Shown here one piece after another: positions 6,948 to 17,531 of a stretch of 64,000 bases of DNA. The first letter of the stretch is position 1. The number at the start of each line of letters is the position of its first letter. The translations under genes were made by a program, and so were the position numbers. Below the pieces are notes generated by a model. The model worked only from the letters and a program-made list of their open reading frames with translations, made no database searches and had not been told where the DNA came from. The DNA is from Actinomadura luteofluorescens (GTDB lineage Bacteria > Actinomycetota > Actinomycetes > Streptosporangiales > Streptosporangiaceae), in NCBI RefSeq assembly GCF_013409365.1, contig NZ_JACCBA010000001.1:2790001-2854000 (forward strand), written 5' to 3'.

Positions 6948-8618
6948 GTGGACGACTGGCAGTGGCGCGCCTGGGTCGGCCCGCCGTCCGGCGGCAAGCT
7001 CGGCGCGGCGTTCCTCGTCACCGCCACGCGGCTGCTGACCTGCGCCCACACCGTCCACGGCCTACCGGAGGCGCGCGTCGGGTTCCCCGGCCTGCTGGAG
7101 GACCTGCCCGCCAGGGTCGTGCGGCGCGGCGACTGGGAGCAGCCGGGCGACCCCGGCGACGTCGCCGTCCTGGAACTGCGCGAGCCCGTCGCGCTGACCC
7201 CCGCCACGCTGGCCGCGCCGGACGGCCTGCACGAGGGGAGCCTCGGCGGGCGGACGTTCGGGGTGTGCGGCTTCCCCCGCCGTCCCGACCAGAACGAGCG
7301 GCACGCGTCCGTGACGACGTCCCCGCATCGCGGGATGCGGCGCGAGTGGTGGGAGCTGAAGACCGGCCAGGGCGACTGGCTGGAGGAGGGCTACAGCGGG
7401 TCCGCCGTCTACGACCCCGCGACGGGCGAGGTCATCGGCATGGTGACGAACGCCGAGCTGCGGCAGGGGGGCCGGGCCGACCTCGGCTGGATGCTGCCCG
7501 TCGGACACATCCGTACCTACTGGGAGGAACTGGACGACCTGCTGCCGCTCCGGTGGCTCACCCCCGAGGCCCGCCGCGAGCTGCGGGAACTCCTGGACGG
7601 CGTCCGCTACACCGACCCGCTCGCCGCCGACCTCGAACGGATCACCGGCCGGTGCGCGTTCGGCGGTTTCCGGTCGGCCTGGGGGTCGGTGCGCTACGTG
7701 GCCGAGGGCTGGGCGCAGGACCGGCTCGTCCAATACGTGGCGGCGCTCGGGCGGCACTTGCCCGGCCCCGCCCGCCCGCGGCTCGCCGCGTGGTCCGCGC
7801 GGCACCTGCCCGGCGCCGCGCCCGCCGCCCCGCGCCGGGGACCCGCGTCGGTGATCGTCCGGCTGGAGCGGGCCACGTTCGACAACGCCTTCGACGTGAC
7901 CGTGCACACCTGGATCGACGGCGCCGAGGGGCCCGGGCGGCCGACCGAGCGCGTCCCGGACCGGCGGGTGCGGCCTGTGGTCGAGGCGGGCGTGGCGGCG
8001 CTCGCGCCCGCGCTGTTCGGCCGCGACTGGATGATCGAGTTCGCGGTGCCGGAGGGCTGGCTCGGCAAGCCGTTCGAGCAGTGGCACGTCGACCCGCGCA
8101 ACAAGATCCCCATGCGCAGGTACCCGGTGGTGGTGCGGGACGTGGAGCGGCTGCGGCCCGACTCCTTCCGCCGCGACCAGGCCCACCACCGCTGGCGGCT
8201 GCTGAACGAGCGCGGCCGCAGCGACCCGCGTCCCATCGCGTGCGACGCGCCGCGCAAGGGCAGCGACTTCCAGGACTGGCTGGAGGCCAACATCGACTTC
8301 TGCGTCCTGGTGTACGGGTCGCGTCCGGTGAAGAGCTGGCTGACGGCCGCGCTCAACAACGGCATCCCCGTCATGATGTGGACGCGCACCCCGTGCGACG
8401 CGTCGTCGCACGGGGACTGCCGAGGGCACCGCGTCCTCGACGAGCTGACCGCGGCGGTCGGGGACCGGCACCCAGGCGACCTCCCCCAGCTGGCGCTCGC
8501 GCTGCGCAAGGCCGCGCTCGTCGCCCCCAAGGGCGCGCCGCACTGCGGGCGCGAGCTGACGCTGCTGTGGGACGATCCGTCCCGGCTCCCCGACCCCCCG
8601 CTCGCGATGGAGGTATAG
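6948..8618 (+). CDS. Trypsin-like protease fused to VMAP C-terminal domain (conflict-system protein)
   Basis: A 556-residue cytoplasmic protein with no signal peptide. Residues ~5-205 form a trypsin-like protease with an intact catalytic triad: His34 in LLTCAHTVHG, Asp71 in PGDVAVLEL and Ser150 in EGYSGSAVYD. The remainder (from about residue 300) is the vWA-MoxR-associated protein C-terminal domain. It contains the FAVPEGWLGKPFEQWHVDP motif, PVVVRDVERL and a paired-cysteine/tryptophan-rich end. In vWA-MoxR-VMAP ternary systems the VMAP protein links the MoxR ATPase and the vWA protein to an effector or protease. Start GTG 6948; the stop abuts the MoxR start with no gap. Targets of the protease are unknown; a partner protein or the host's own proteins are possible. 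Confidence 0.88.
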   Translation: MDDWQWRAWVGPPSGGKLGAAFLVTATRLLTCAHTVHGLPEARVGFPGLLEDLPARVVRRGDWEQPGDPGDVAVLELREPVALTPATLAAPDGLHEGSLGGRTFGVCGFPRRPDQNERHASVTTSPHRGMRREWWELKTGQGDWLEEGYSGSAVYDPATGEVIGMVTNAELRQGGRADLGWMLPVGHIRTYWEELDDLLPLRWLTPEARRELRELLDGVRYTDPLAADLERITGRCAFGGFRSAWGSVRYVAEGWAQDRLVQYVAALGRHLPGPARPRLAAWSARHLPGAAPAAPRRGPASVIVRLERATFDNAFDVTVHTWIDGAEGPGRPTERVPDRRVRPVVEAGVAALAPALFGRDWMIEFAVPEGWLGKPFEQWHVDPRNKIPMRRYPVVVRDVERLRPDSFRRDQAHHRWRLLNERGRSDPRPIACDAPRKGSDFQDWLEANIDFCVLVYGSRPVKSWLTAALNNGIPVMMWTRTPCDASSHGDCRGHRVLDELTAAVGDRHPGDLPQLALALRKAALVAPKGAPHCGRELTLLWDDPSRLPDPPLAMEV

Positions 8619-9594
<976 letters not shown>

Positions 9595-9605
<11 letters not shown>

Positions 9606-12600
9606 CCGGCTCCGGGACGTGCTGTCCGCGATCGGGCCGCCGCCGGACGCCCGCGAACTGAGCGAGATGCTGTGGCTCGCCTGCCACATCTCCCCGTCCG
9701 GGGAGCGGCCCCCCGCCGTTCCGCCCGTCCCGCCACCGGCCGTGGACGAACCCGTGGACGCCCCCGGCCCGCTCAAGCCGCCGGAACCCGCCGCCCCGCG
9801 CCCGCCCGAACCGCTGACCGAACTCCACCCGCGCCCGGACCCCGGAGCGGAACCGGTGGGCCGCGCGTCCGAGGTGCTCGTCCCGACCGCGCCGATGCTG
9901 GCCGACCCCCTCGGCGTCCAGCGGGCGCTGCGCCCGTTGAAGCGGCGCGTCCCGTCCCGGCACCGCGCCGAACTGGACGAGGACGCCACCGCCGCGCGCA
10001 TCGCCGACACCCGCCTGTGGGCGCCCGTCCTCGTCCCGTCGCCCGAGCGCTGGCTCGGCCTCAGCCTGGTCGTCGACACCGGCCCCACCATGCGGCTGTG
10101 GCGTCCCCTCGCCCGCGAACTGGCCGAGACGCTGCTCCGCCAGGGCGCCTTCCAGGACGTCCATCTCAGCTACCTCGGCGAGAAAGGCCACGTCGCTTCC
10201 ACACCCGACGCGCCGCCCCAGGACCCGGGGACGCTCCTGGACGCCTCCGGGCGGCGGGCCGTCCTCGTCCTCAGCGACTGCTCGGGCCCCCACTGGTGGA
10301 ACGGGCGCGCCGTGCGGGCCGTGCGCCGCTGGGCACAGGCCGGGCCGACCGCGATCGTCCAGCCGCTCGCCGAACGCCTCTGGCGCCGCACCGCCGCCCC
10401 GACCTCGCCCGGCCTCGCCGCCCTCCCCCGCCCCGGCGCCCCGAACACCGACCTGCGCTTCGCTCCCTACGACGGCGCCGCCGGGCCCGGCGTGCCCGTC
10501 CCCGTCCTGGAGATCGCGCCGCGCTGGTTCGGCGCGTGGGCCCGCCTGGTCTCCGGCTCCGACCCGCAACCCGCCGCCGTCGCGATGCTGCCGGACCGCC
10601 CGTCCGGGGCGGCGCCGGTGCGGCGCGAGCGGGAACTCCCGATCGCCGAGCGCGTCCGCCGCTTCCTCGCCACCGCGTCCCCGGACGCCGCCGAACTCGC
10701 CGCCCACGTCGCGGTGTCCGTCCCGTCGCTGCCGGTGATGCGCCTGATCCAGCACCGGATCCTCGGCGGCTCCGGCCCCGGCCAGCTCGCCGAGGTGCTG
10801 CTGAGCGGCCTGCTCCGCCCCGCCGGCGGCGTGCGCTACGAGTTCGTCCCCGGCGCCCGCGAGGCCCTCCTCGACACCCTCCCGCGCCCCGAGGCCCTGC
10901 ACACCCGGCACGTCCTGGAAGCCGTCTCAGCCGAGATCGAGCGCCGCGCCGGAACGTCCGCCGAGACGTTCCGCGCCCTCCTCCCTGCCGACGGCGGCCC
11001 CGTCGTCCTCACCGCCGAAACCGACCACTTCGCCCTCCTCACCCCCCAGGCCCGCTCCCACCTCGTCCCCGACCCCATGACCCCGCTGCCGAGCCCGGCC
11101 CGACCCCCGACCCTGCTGGACCTCGCCGACGTTCCCCTCTTCGAGCTGGCCGGCGACGGCTGGCCCCGCCATCCGCGCCCGACGGTGATCGGTGTGGACG
11201 GCGAGGACCCGGTGTCGGTCGACGTCCTGCACGGCGAGCCCGCCCTCCCGCACGGCCTGATCAACGGCCCCCGGGCGGTGCGGGGAGCGCTGCTGCGCAC
11301 CCTCGTCATGGGCCTGGCGCTCGATCACTCCCCGAGCACGCTGAACTTCGTGTTCGTCGGCTACAACGGGGGCGCGTCCTTCACCGAGCTCGGGCAACTT
11401 CCTCACGTCGCGGCGAGCGCCACCACCGAACGGACCGACTCGCCGCCGTTGGGCAGGCTTCCCGAGGCCCTGGAAGCCGAGCGGGAGCGACGCGAGTCCA
11501 TCCTCCAGAACGCCGGGGTCACCTCCTGGGACGAGTACCAGGAGGCCATCGCCAGCGGCCGTCCACTGATTCCGCTGCCCGCCCTCGTCGTGATCATCGA
11601 CGACGCCGGACCGTTGCTGCACGCCCGGCCGGAACTCCTCAACCCTCTGGCCGAGCTCTGCGACGCGGGACCGGCACAGGGGCTCAGGTTCATCTTCTGC
11701 TCCCCGAACGACGCACCCACGCCGCCGGGCCTGTCCGGCTACGCCGGCTGGAACGTCGGCTTCCCCAGTCGGATGGGCGATCACCTCGCCTTCGTTCACA
11801 TCTTCGCGCAGGAGGCCCGCCCCGCCTTCGAGCCCGCACGCATCTCACCCGACGAATGCGCCCTCCTCTCCGGGATGATGCGACAGCGCCCAGAGAGAGC
11901 AAACGAACTCACGTGGCCCGAAGGACCTGCGGAACCCGCGGATAGGGAGCCGGAGCCGCCCGCCCGGCCCGGGGCCGTCTCCAAGTTCGACGTGCTGCGG
12001 TTGAACGGCGGCGGGCCGAGCGGAATGTTCTCCGAGGCATGGGCGCAGCCGGCCGACACCCCGCGCGATCCGGCGATCGGGTACGGGCCGGGCGGCCATC
12101 CCCTCAGCCTGTATCCGCTCGACCGCTCCTCGGGCATTCCGCACGGCCTGGTCGTCGGCAGCCCGGAAGCCCGCCAGAAGGTCGTGCGCGCCGTCACCCT
12201 TGCCCTCACCGCAGGGCACTCCCCGGCAGACCTGCAATTCCTCTTCGCCGGGCTGGGCCAGCACCCCCTCGGCGACCCCATAGACCTTCCGCACGTCCTC
12301 TACTCCGAGGAAGAACTGCTGGGCTCGCCGGAGAGACTCCGGCGGTTCTTCGAGTTCCTGTCCGACGAGCTCGAAGCACGTTCCGCGGGCCCGCCGCAGG
12401 ACGTGTCGCGGCCCTGGAATATCGACGCCGACGAGTTCAATCTCGGCGAGATGTACGAGCGGTTCCGCCAGGACCCTCATTCGGTCAGCCGGGCCTGGTG
12501 GGACTTCTTCGAGGATTACCAGCCGGGCGAGCAACTCTCAGCCCTACCGACCCCGCCCGAGACGCGGCCGCGCCTGCTGGTCGTGGTCGACCTGTCGCTC

Positions 12601-14217
12601 ACGTTCCCGTCCAGCAGGCGCGAGGTGGGCGAGACGCTCCTCTCGCTGGCGCAACGAGGCAGAGCGCTCGACGTCCAACTGCTGCTCACCTCGTCCACCG
12701 TCGAGAACACCACCATCTGGGATCGCTTCCTGCCCCTCCTCGGCTGGCGCATCGCGGCGGACCACCTCCCGCCCGACCAGCTCCAGCGCGTCCTCGGCCA
12801 GGCGAACCTCCAGTTCCCGGACGGCGAACCCACGGCCTACTTCCTCGCCGGAGGCGGCTCCCCCCAACGCTTCACCGTGGCACCGGAACCCCCTCGCGCC
12901 ACCATCGCCGACTTCGTCCGACGCACACGCGCGCCCCAACAGGGCTCGTCGGCGGACAGCATCGGCGTCGAAGACATCGGCCGCATGTTCGCCGAACTGG
13001 ACGCGGCGATCGAGAACGAGCGCAGGATGATGGGGGGCGAGCCCTTCGACGGCGCGACGGTACAGGCCGCCCTGCAGGAGATTCTTTGGGGCGATGCCGA
13101 CACCCTGCGTTCAGGCAGGGGGCTCACCCTCAGGAATCTCGTCTTCCCGGCTCCGTTCAGGCCGGAGATGATCGTGACGGCGAGATTGTACGGAAAAATG
13201 CTGAACGAACTCGGGCTCCTGTCTCCGGGCACCCTCTCGATCCGCCCATTTCACGAGCTGTACAGACTGAGAGGCGATCCCCGGGACCGACCGGGCCTCC
13301 TCTCGGCTTTTCGCGGTCACATCCTCCTTGTTCGGGACGAGGCGGTGCCGACGCCGACTGGCGAGTCGGCGCGCCTGTGGCTCTCCGACACCCTTAACTC
13401 AGGGCTGGCCCAGGGGGCAGAAGGCCCCTTGGTCATTCTTTGCGGAGAACCGGAGGAGCTGAGCGCGAGGCTGGTCGGATTCGTACTCGAGTCGAGGTAT
13501 GTGCGCGCTTTCGAATCGGTCCCCCCACCGCCGCGCACTCGGCCTTCGCGGGGCCGGACCATGCGGCTCGGGAGCGATCCGGAGACGGGCGAGTCCGTCA
13601 TCCTGGATTTCGACGTCGACCGCCATCTGCTCATCAGCGGTCCGTCCCGTCCCGAGAAGGCGGCTCTAGTGGACGGCATCGTCGACAAGCTCGCTGCGAG
13701 CGGCAACGGACAAGAGCGCCTCATCTACGTCCTGGACACGGGGACGAGCCAGCGCGACCGTAAGAAGGCAAGGGCGTGGCAACGGAGGGGTGTGCGGCAC
13801 ACCGGGTCGCCGGGCGACTTCCGTACGCTACTGACGGAGGCCTCGGGGAGCCTCAGAACCCATCCCCCGAGCGATGGTGGCCCGGAGATCCACCTTGTCG
13901 TGGCGTCCCATCCGGACACGCGCAGGAACCACGACTCCCTGGCCCAGGTCGTCCCCCATCTGGGAGCGCTGCTCGATGAGGACGTCCACCTCGTGCTGGC
14001 GCTCAACGACCTCGGCGCCCCGGGGCCGTTCAGACCCGTGATCGCCAGGCTCCGGCAGCTCGACTCGCCCGTCTTGCTGACCCATTACGTCGGCGGCGCC
14101 GAAGCCTCTCTCTGGGACCTGCCCGTCTCGTCAGTGGGACCGCTGTTCGGAGACCATGCGCTGCTGGCGCGTCCCGGGCGGCAGCGGCGCGTCCGGCTCG
14201 ACGGCGTCGGCCGATGA
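9595..14217 (+). CDS. Giant vWA protein with degenerate EccC-like FtsK and EccA/CbxX-like modules
   Basis: A 1540-residue soluble protein, first half of the SAV_2336 N-terminal type. Residues 1-45 are helical and 46-105 Pro-rich. A vWA-like domain starts near 150 (MIDAS-like DTGPT, 161-165), and a helical/winged region spans ~350-460. The rest resembles type VII secretion ATPases with lost catalytic sites. FtsK-1 (~500-760) has HGLINGPRAVRGALLRTL at 553-570 where EccC has its P-loop, and GYNGG for DFKGG at 589-593. FtsK-2 (~805-1110) has GSPEARQK at 855-862. A CbxX/EccA-like AAA (~1120-1310) has PAPFRPEMIVTAR exactly in place of its Walker A, lysine to Met1192. FtsK-3 (~1315-1540) has GPSRPEKA, keeping Lys1355. 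Residues ~946-978 look like a 2-oxoglutarate dehydrogenase N-terminal motif. It overlaps moxR by 11 bases and probably serves as vWA partner and scaffold or effector. Confidence 0.85.
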
Positions 14218-14249
14218 TATTGGATCGAGCTGTCCATAACGTGTTATGG
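14218..14249. promoter_or_regulatory. Operator region of the tetR gene at 14257
   Basis: Two overlapping signals lie between the giant-gene stop and the tetR ATG. The perfect palindrome CCATAA-CGTG-TTATGG spans 14234-14249, and TATTGGATCGAGCTGTCCA spans 14218-14236. The latter matches 15 of 19 bases (on the opposite strand) of the site in front of the exporter at 14904. They are good candidates for autoregulation by the TetR protein. Confidence 0.65.
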
Positions 14250-14256
14250 TGAGCCC

Positions 14257-14832
14257 ATGGCACGGCCGAGGAAGTTCGATGAGGGGCTGGCCGTGGAGGC
14301 GGCCATGCGGGCCTTCTGGGCGGACGGGTACGAGGCGACGTCAACGCAGGAGCTGTGCGCGGCGACCGGGCTCGGGCGCAGCAGCATCTACAACACGTTC
14401 GCCAGCAAGCGCGACCTGTTCGTCAAGGCGCTGACCCACTACATGGACGTGCGGACCACCCGGCTCGTCGACCATCTGCAGGGCGGCGAGGGGACGGTGC
14501 GCGAGCGGCTCCGGGCGGTCATGGACTGGGCCGCCGAACCCGACGGGGACGACCCGTCCGGGTGCCTGGTCGTGAACGCGACGGTGGAGCTCGGCCCACA
14601 CGATCCCGACATCGCCGAGCGGCTCGAACGGGACCGGCGGCGGCGGTTCGCCACGCTCAAGGCGGCGATCGAGGACGGGATGCGCGCCGGGGAGATCGAC
14701 GCCGCGAAGGACGCGGGCGCGCTGGCGCACTTCATGATCTCGACGATCAGCGGCATCCAGGTGGCCGCGCGGGGCGGCGCCGGCCCCGACGCCCTCAGGG
14801 CCGTCGCGGACACCGCGATGCTCTCCCTCTGA
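14257..14832 (+). CDS. TetR-family regulator of the adjacent drug exporter
   Basis: A 191-residue TetR repressor. The helix-turn-helix is at residues ~28-50 (TSTQELCAATGLGRSSIYNTFASKRDL). The C-terminal ligand-binding domain has the pattern GCLVVNATVELGPHDPDIAERL seen in regulators of MFS pumps (LmrA/YxaF-like). Start ATG 14257, seven bases after a palindrome that would make it autoregulatory. The MFS exporter gene follows 71 bases after the stop on the same strand, beyond a hairpin terminator. It has its own operator-like sequence similar to the one before this gene. The protein is therefore most likely the local repressor of the pump, released by a drug substrate. Confidence 0.88.
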   Translation: MARPRKFDEGLAVEAAMRAFWADGYEATSTQELCAATGLGRSSIYNTFASKRDLFVKALTHYMDVRTTRLVDHLQGGEGTVRERLRAVMDWAAEPDGDDPSGCLVVNATVELGPHDPDIAERLERDRRRRFATLKAAIEDGMRAGEIDAAKDAGALAHFMISTISGIQVAARGGAGPDALRAVADTAMLSL

Positions 14833-14835
14833 TCC

Positions 14836-14860
14836 GGGCGGCCGGCGGGCCGCCCTTTTT
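14836..14860 (+). terminator. Hairpin with T5 tract after tetR
   Basis: GGGCGGCC (14836-14843) pairs with GGCCGCCC (14848-14855) across a 4-base loop and is followed by TTTTT, a classical intrinsic terminator. It would separate the tetR transcript from the exporter promoter. Confidence 0.75.
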
Positions 14861-14873
14861 CACGCCCCGATTT

Positions 14874-14894
14874 TGTACTGATCTATCCAATACA
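14874..14894. promoter_or_regulatory. Operator-like site in front of the MFS exporter
   Basis: A 21-bp imperfect palindrome with arms TGTAnTG (14874-14880) and CAnTACA (14888-14894). Its reverse complement shares 15 of 19 bases with the sequence at 14218-14236 before tetR. It ends at the ribosome site AGGAGGA (14894-14900) of the exporter, so bound protein would block transcription. Confidence 0.62.
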
Positions 14895-14903
14895 GGAGGA
14901 CCG

Positions 14904-16103
14904 ATGCCACTGGCCGTCTACGTGCTGGGGATGGCGATCTTCGCGCAGGGCACCTCGGAGCTGATGCTGGCGGGGCTGCTGCCGGGCATGGCGCACGACC
15001 TCGGCGTGTCCGTGCCGGCCGCCGGGTGGCTGATCTCGGCGTTCGCGATCGGGATGCTGGCCGGGGCGCCGCCGCTCGCCGTCCTGACGCTGCGCTGGCC
15101 GCACCGGCGGGCGATGCTGGCGTTCCTCGCGGTGTTCGCGCTGACGCACGTGGTCAGCGCGCTCACGCCGGGGTACTGGACGCTGTTCGCGATGCGGATC
15201 GTCGGCGCGATCGTGTACGCGGGGTTCTGGGCGGTGGCGGCGGCGACCGCCGTGAACCTCGTACCGCGCGACGCGCGCGGGAAGGCGATGGGCGTCGTCG
15301 CGGGCGGCCTCACGGTCGCGGCGATCGTGGGACTGCCCGCCGGGACGGTGGTCGGGCAGCATCTCGGCTGGCGGGCGGCGTTCTGGGCGGTGGCGGCGAT
15401 GTCGGCCGCCGCGATGGCGGGCGTGGTCGCGACGATCCCCGCCGCGCGGCCGGACGCCGCGCCGCCCCGGGTGCGGGACGAGGTGCGCGCGATGGCCGTC
15501 CCCCGCCTGTGGCTGCTGTACGGGACGACGGCCGTGGCCACGAGCGGGCTCCTCGCCGTCTTCGGCTACCTGGGCGCGTTCCTGACGGAGACGACGGGCA
15601 TCGCGGAGGCGTGGGTCCCCGGCGTGCTGGCGCTCTACGGAGCCGGCGCGCTCATCGGGATCACGCTCGGCGGGCGGACGGCCGACCGGTGGGGCGTCCA
15701 GACGCTGTACGCGGGCTTCGCCGGACTCACCGTCGTGTCCGTGCTGCTCGCCCTGACGGCGAGATCGCCCCTTCCCGTGGTGGTCCTGGTGTTCCTCCTC
15801 GGGTTCGTCGGATTCGGGACGAACCCGACCCTCAACTCGCGGGCGTTCGGGCTGGTGGACGGCGCGTCGACGCTGGTCGCGGCCGGGAACGTCGTCGCGT
15901 TCAACATCGGCATCACGGTGGGCCCGTGGCTCGGCGGGCTCGCGATCGGCGCGGGGAGGGGCTACCCGTCCACGGCCTGGATCGGGGCGGCCCTCGGTGC
16001 CGCGGCGATCGGCACCGTGGCGATCGGCGCCCGCACGCGCGGCGGGGCCCGGAGGCGCTCCGCAGGGGAGGCCGAGCCGGCCAGGTCCACGATCAGCGCG
16101 TGA
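14904..16103 (+). CDS. MFS drug exporter, Cmx/CmrA chloramphenicol-efflux-like
   Basis: A 399-residue 12-TM major facilitator transporter, a proton-driven drug exporter in the cytoplasmic membrane. The N-terminus (PLAVYVLGMAIFAQGTSELMLAGLLP) and the sequence DLGVSVPAAGWLISAFAIGMLAGAP closely follow the Cmx/CmrA chloramphenicol pump family. Other features shared with it are the RIVGAIVYAGFWAVA segment (antiporter motif region) and GGRTADRWG between TM8 and TM9. Start ATG 14904 follows AGGAGGA. The adjacent TetR gene and shared operator imply substrate-induced expression. The 3' end runs 13 bases up to the end of the convergent secreted-protein gene. Chloramphenicol is the substrate of characterised relatives; the actual substrate here is not known. 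Confidence 0.85.
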   Translation: MPLAVYVLGMAIFAQGTSELMLAGLLPGMAHDLGVSVPAAGWLISAFAIGMLAGAPPLAVLTLRWPHRRAMLAFLAVFALTHVVSALTPGYWTLFAMRIVGAIVYAGFWAVAAATAVNLVPRDARGKAMGVVAGGLTVAAIVGLPAGTVVGQHLGWRAAFWAVAAMSAAAMAGVVATIPAARPDAAPPRVRDEVRAMAVPRLWLLYGTTAVATSGLLAVFGYLGAFLTETTGIAEAWVPGVLALYGAGALIGITLGGRTADRWGVQTLYAGFAGLTVVSVLLALTARSPLPVVVLVFLLGFVGFGTNPTLNSRAFGLVDGASTLVAAGNVVAFNIGITVGPWLGGLAIGAGRGYPSTAWIGAALGAAAIGTVAIGARTRGGARRRSAGEAEPARSTISA

Positions 16104-16115
16104 GGGGGCCGGCGG

Positions 16116-17360
16116 TCAGGAGCAGGAGGCCGCGCGGAACGCCCACAGGGCGCGCCGGCCCGGGTGCTCCGCCAGGGTGAAGATGCGGTGGCGGCCCCGG
16201 TGGCAGGACAGGTCCTCCGGTCCGTAGGAGACCGTGCGGCTCCGCACGGGGGCCCAGCCGCGCCCGGTGTAGCGGGTCGAGAAGAGCCGGCCGCGCTTGC
16301 CGCTGCGGCTCTGGGTGAACCACCACTGCCCGTGCGTCCTGACGGCGCCCTGGACCCTGTCCACGGGGAGCCGCGCGCCTCCGTCGGCGCTCGCGACGCC
16401 GCCTCCGGCCAGTGACTCCAGTGGCCAGGAGACCACCCGTCCCCGCGGCCAGTTCGGGCGGCAGTACTCGCCCGCGATGAGGACGTGCGGCCACGTGGTG
16501 CGGTCGACCGCCGTCCACGACATGCGCAGCGGGCCCGAGCCCCGGCACTTGGCGCCGACCCGGCCGCGGGCGAAGTGCCAGCTGCTCGTCTGGGCCATCA
16601 CGTACCGGAATCCGTGGGCGTAGTAGGTGCCGCCGTACAGCCCGATCCGGTCGGCGTGGCGTGTCGAGCCCGCGTTGCTCGCGGTCAGGTCGAAGATCTG
16701 CCGCATGTCGAACTCGCGCAGCCCGTGCCGGGTGTCGGCGACGTACAGCTTGTCGCCGTACCAGGCGATGCCGCCCGCGTGGATGCCGACGTCGGTGTAG
16801 GTGGGCCGCCCGTCCCGCATCTCCGGCGCGACGAGCAGGACGTGCCGGTACGCGCGCCGGTCGGGGTCGACGAACGTGAGCCTGACCCGGCCGCCGTTGT
16901 GCCACGACACGAGGATCGGCCTGACTCCGCCCGCCCATCCCTCGCGCGCCGCGGCGTCCGAGACGGTCGTGACGCCCTGCGGGACCCAGTTCCTGGTGGT
17001 GCTGTCCGCCCCGTCGAAGCAGTAGACGAGCGAGCCGGCGGGCACCCCGGCCGCCCGGCCGCAGCCGCCGCCGAGCCTGGCGCGGCCGGACGAGCGGAGC
17101 AGCGCGGCGACGCCGGTCCTGCGGAGCCTGCCGCCGAGCGCCCTGACCGTCCCGCTCCGGTCGGTGCCGCGCCGCAGATCGAAGTCGCGCGGGTTCAGCG
17201 GTGCCGCCACGGTCCACGCCTGCGCCGCGGTCCCCGCCCTCGGCTCCGCCGGTGCGGGCACCGCGTGGGCGATGCCGGGGGTGGCCGCCGCCAGGACACC
17301 CGCGGCGACGGCCGCCGTCCCCGGCCACCGGACCGCCGTCACTGTGCGTTGCAAGATCAT
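16116..17360 (-). CDS. Secreted protein of unknown function
   Basis: A 414-residue exported protein. It has a signal peptide with an Arg-containing n-region, a hydrophobic core (GTAAVAAGVLAAATPGIAHA) and probable cleavage after AHA. The mature region is Trp/Tyr/Gly-rich with repeated strand-like blocks (VGIHAGGIAWYGDKLYVADTRHGLREFD and HGFRYVMAQTSSWHF). This suggests a beta-propeller or other all-beta extracellular fold, perhaps binding cell wall or carbohydrate. Six cysteines in the mature part could pair. Start ATG 17360 is preferred over 17408 because the signal peptide begins there; neither has a good ribosome site. It lies downstream of, and on the same strand as, the M6 protease, but a strong hairpin separates them. 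Confidence 0.78.
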   Translation of the reverse strand: MILQRTVTAVRWPGTAAVAAGVLAAATPGIAHAVPAPAEPRAGTAAQAWTVAAPLNPRDFDLRRGTDRSGTVRALGGRLRRTGVAALLRSSGRARLGGGCGRAAGVPAGSLVYCFDGADSTTRNWVPQGVTTVSDAAAREGWAGGVRPILVSWHNGGRVRLTFVDPDRRAYRHVLLVAPEMRDGRPTYTDVGIHAGGIAWYGDKLYVADTRHGLREFDMRQIFDLTASNAGSTRHADRIGLYGGTYYAHGFRYVMAQTSSWHFARGRVGAKCRGSGPLRMSWTAVDRTTWPHVLIAGEYCRPNWPRGRVVSWPLESLAGGGVASADGGARLPVDRVQGAVRTHGQWWFTQSRSGKRGRLFSTRYTGRGWAPVRSRTVSYGPEDLSCHRGRHRIFTLAEHPGRRALWAFRAASCS

Positions 17361-17485
17361 CACAGTTCGGCATCTACCCAGGCGGGACGCCTCGGACGAC
17401 CCCGACATGACCTAGGGAGGGACAACTTATGTTGCGCGGCCCATTACTTCGGCGGCGTCAACCCGCGCGCCGCCCCCGGCGTCGC

Positions 17486-17522
17486 GGACGGGACGGCCCC
17501 CGCCTGGGGGGCCGTCCCGTCC
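17486..17522 (-). terminator. Long perfect hairpin after the M6 protease gene
   Basis: A 16-bp perfect stem (17486-17501 with 17507-17522) around a 5-base loop, only 10 bases past the protease stop on the minus strand. There is no U-tract. This is the usual form of a strong terminator in high-GC actinobacteria. Confidence 0.75.
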
Positions 17523-17531
17523 GGGGGCCGG

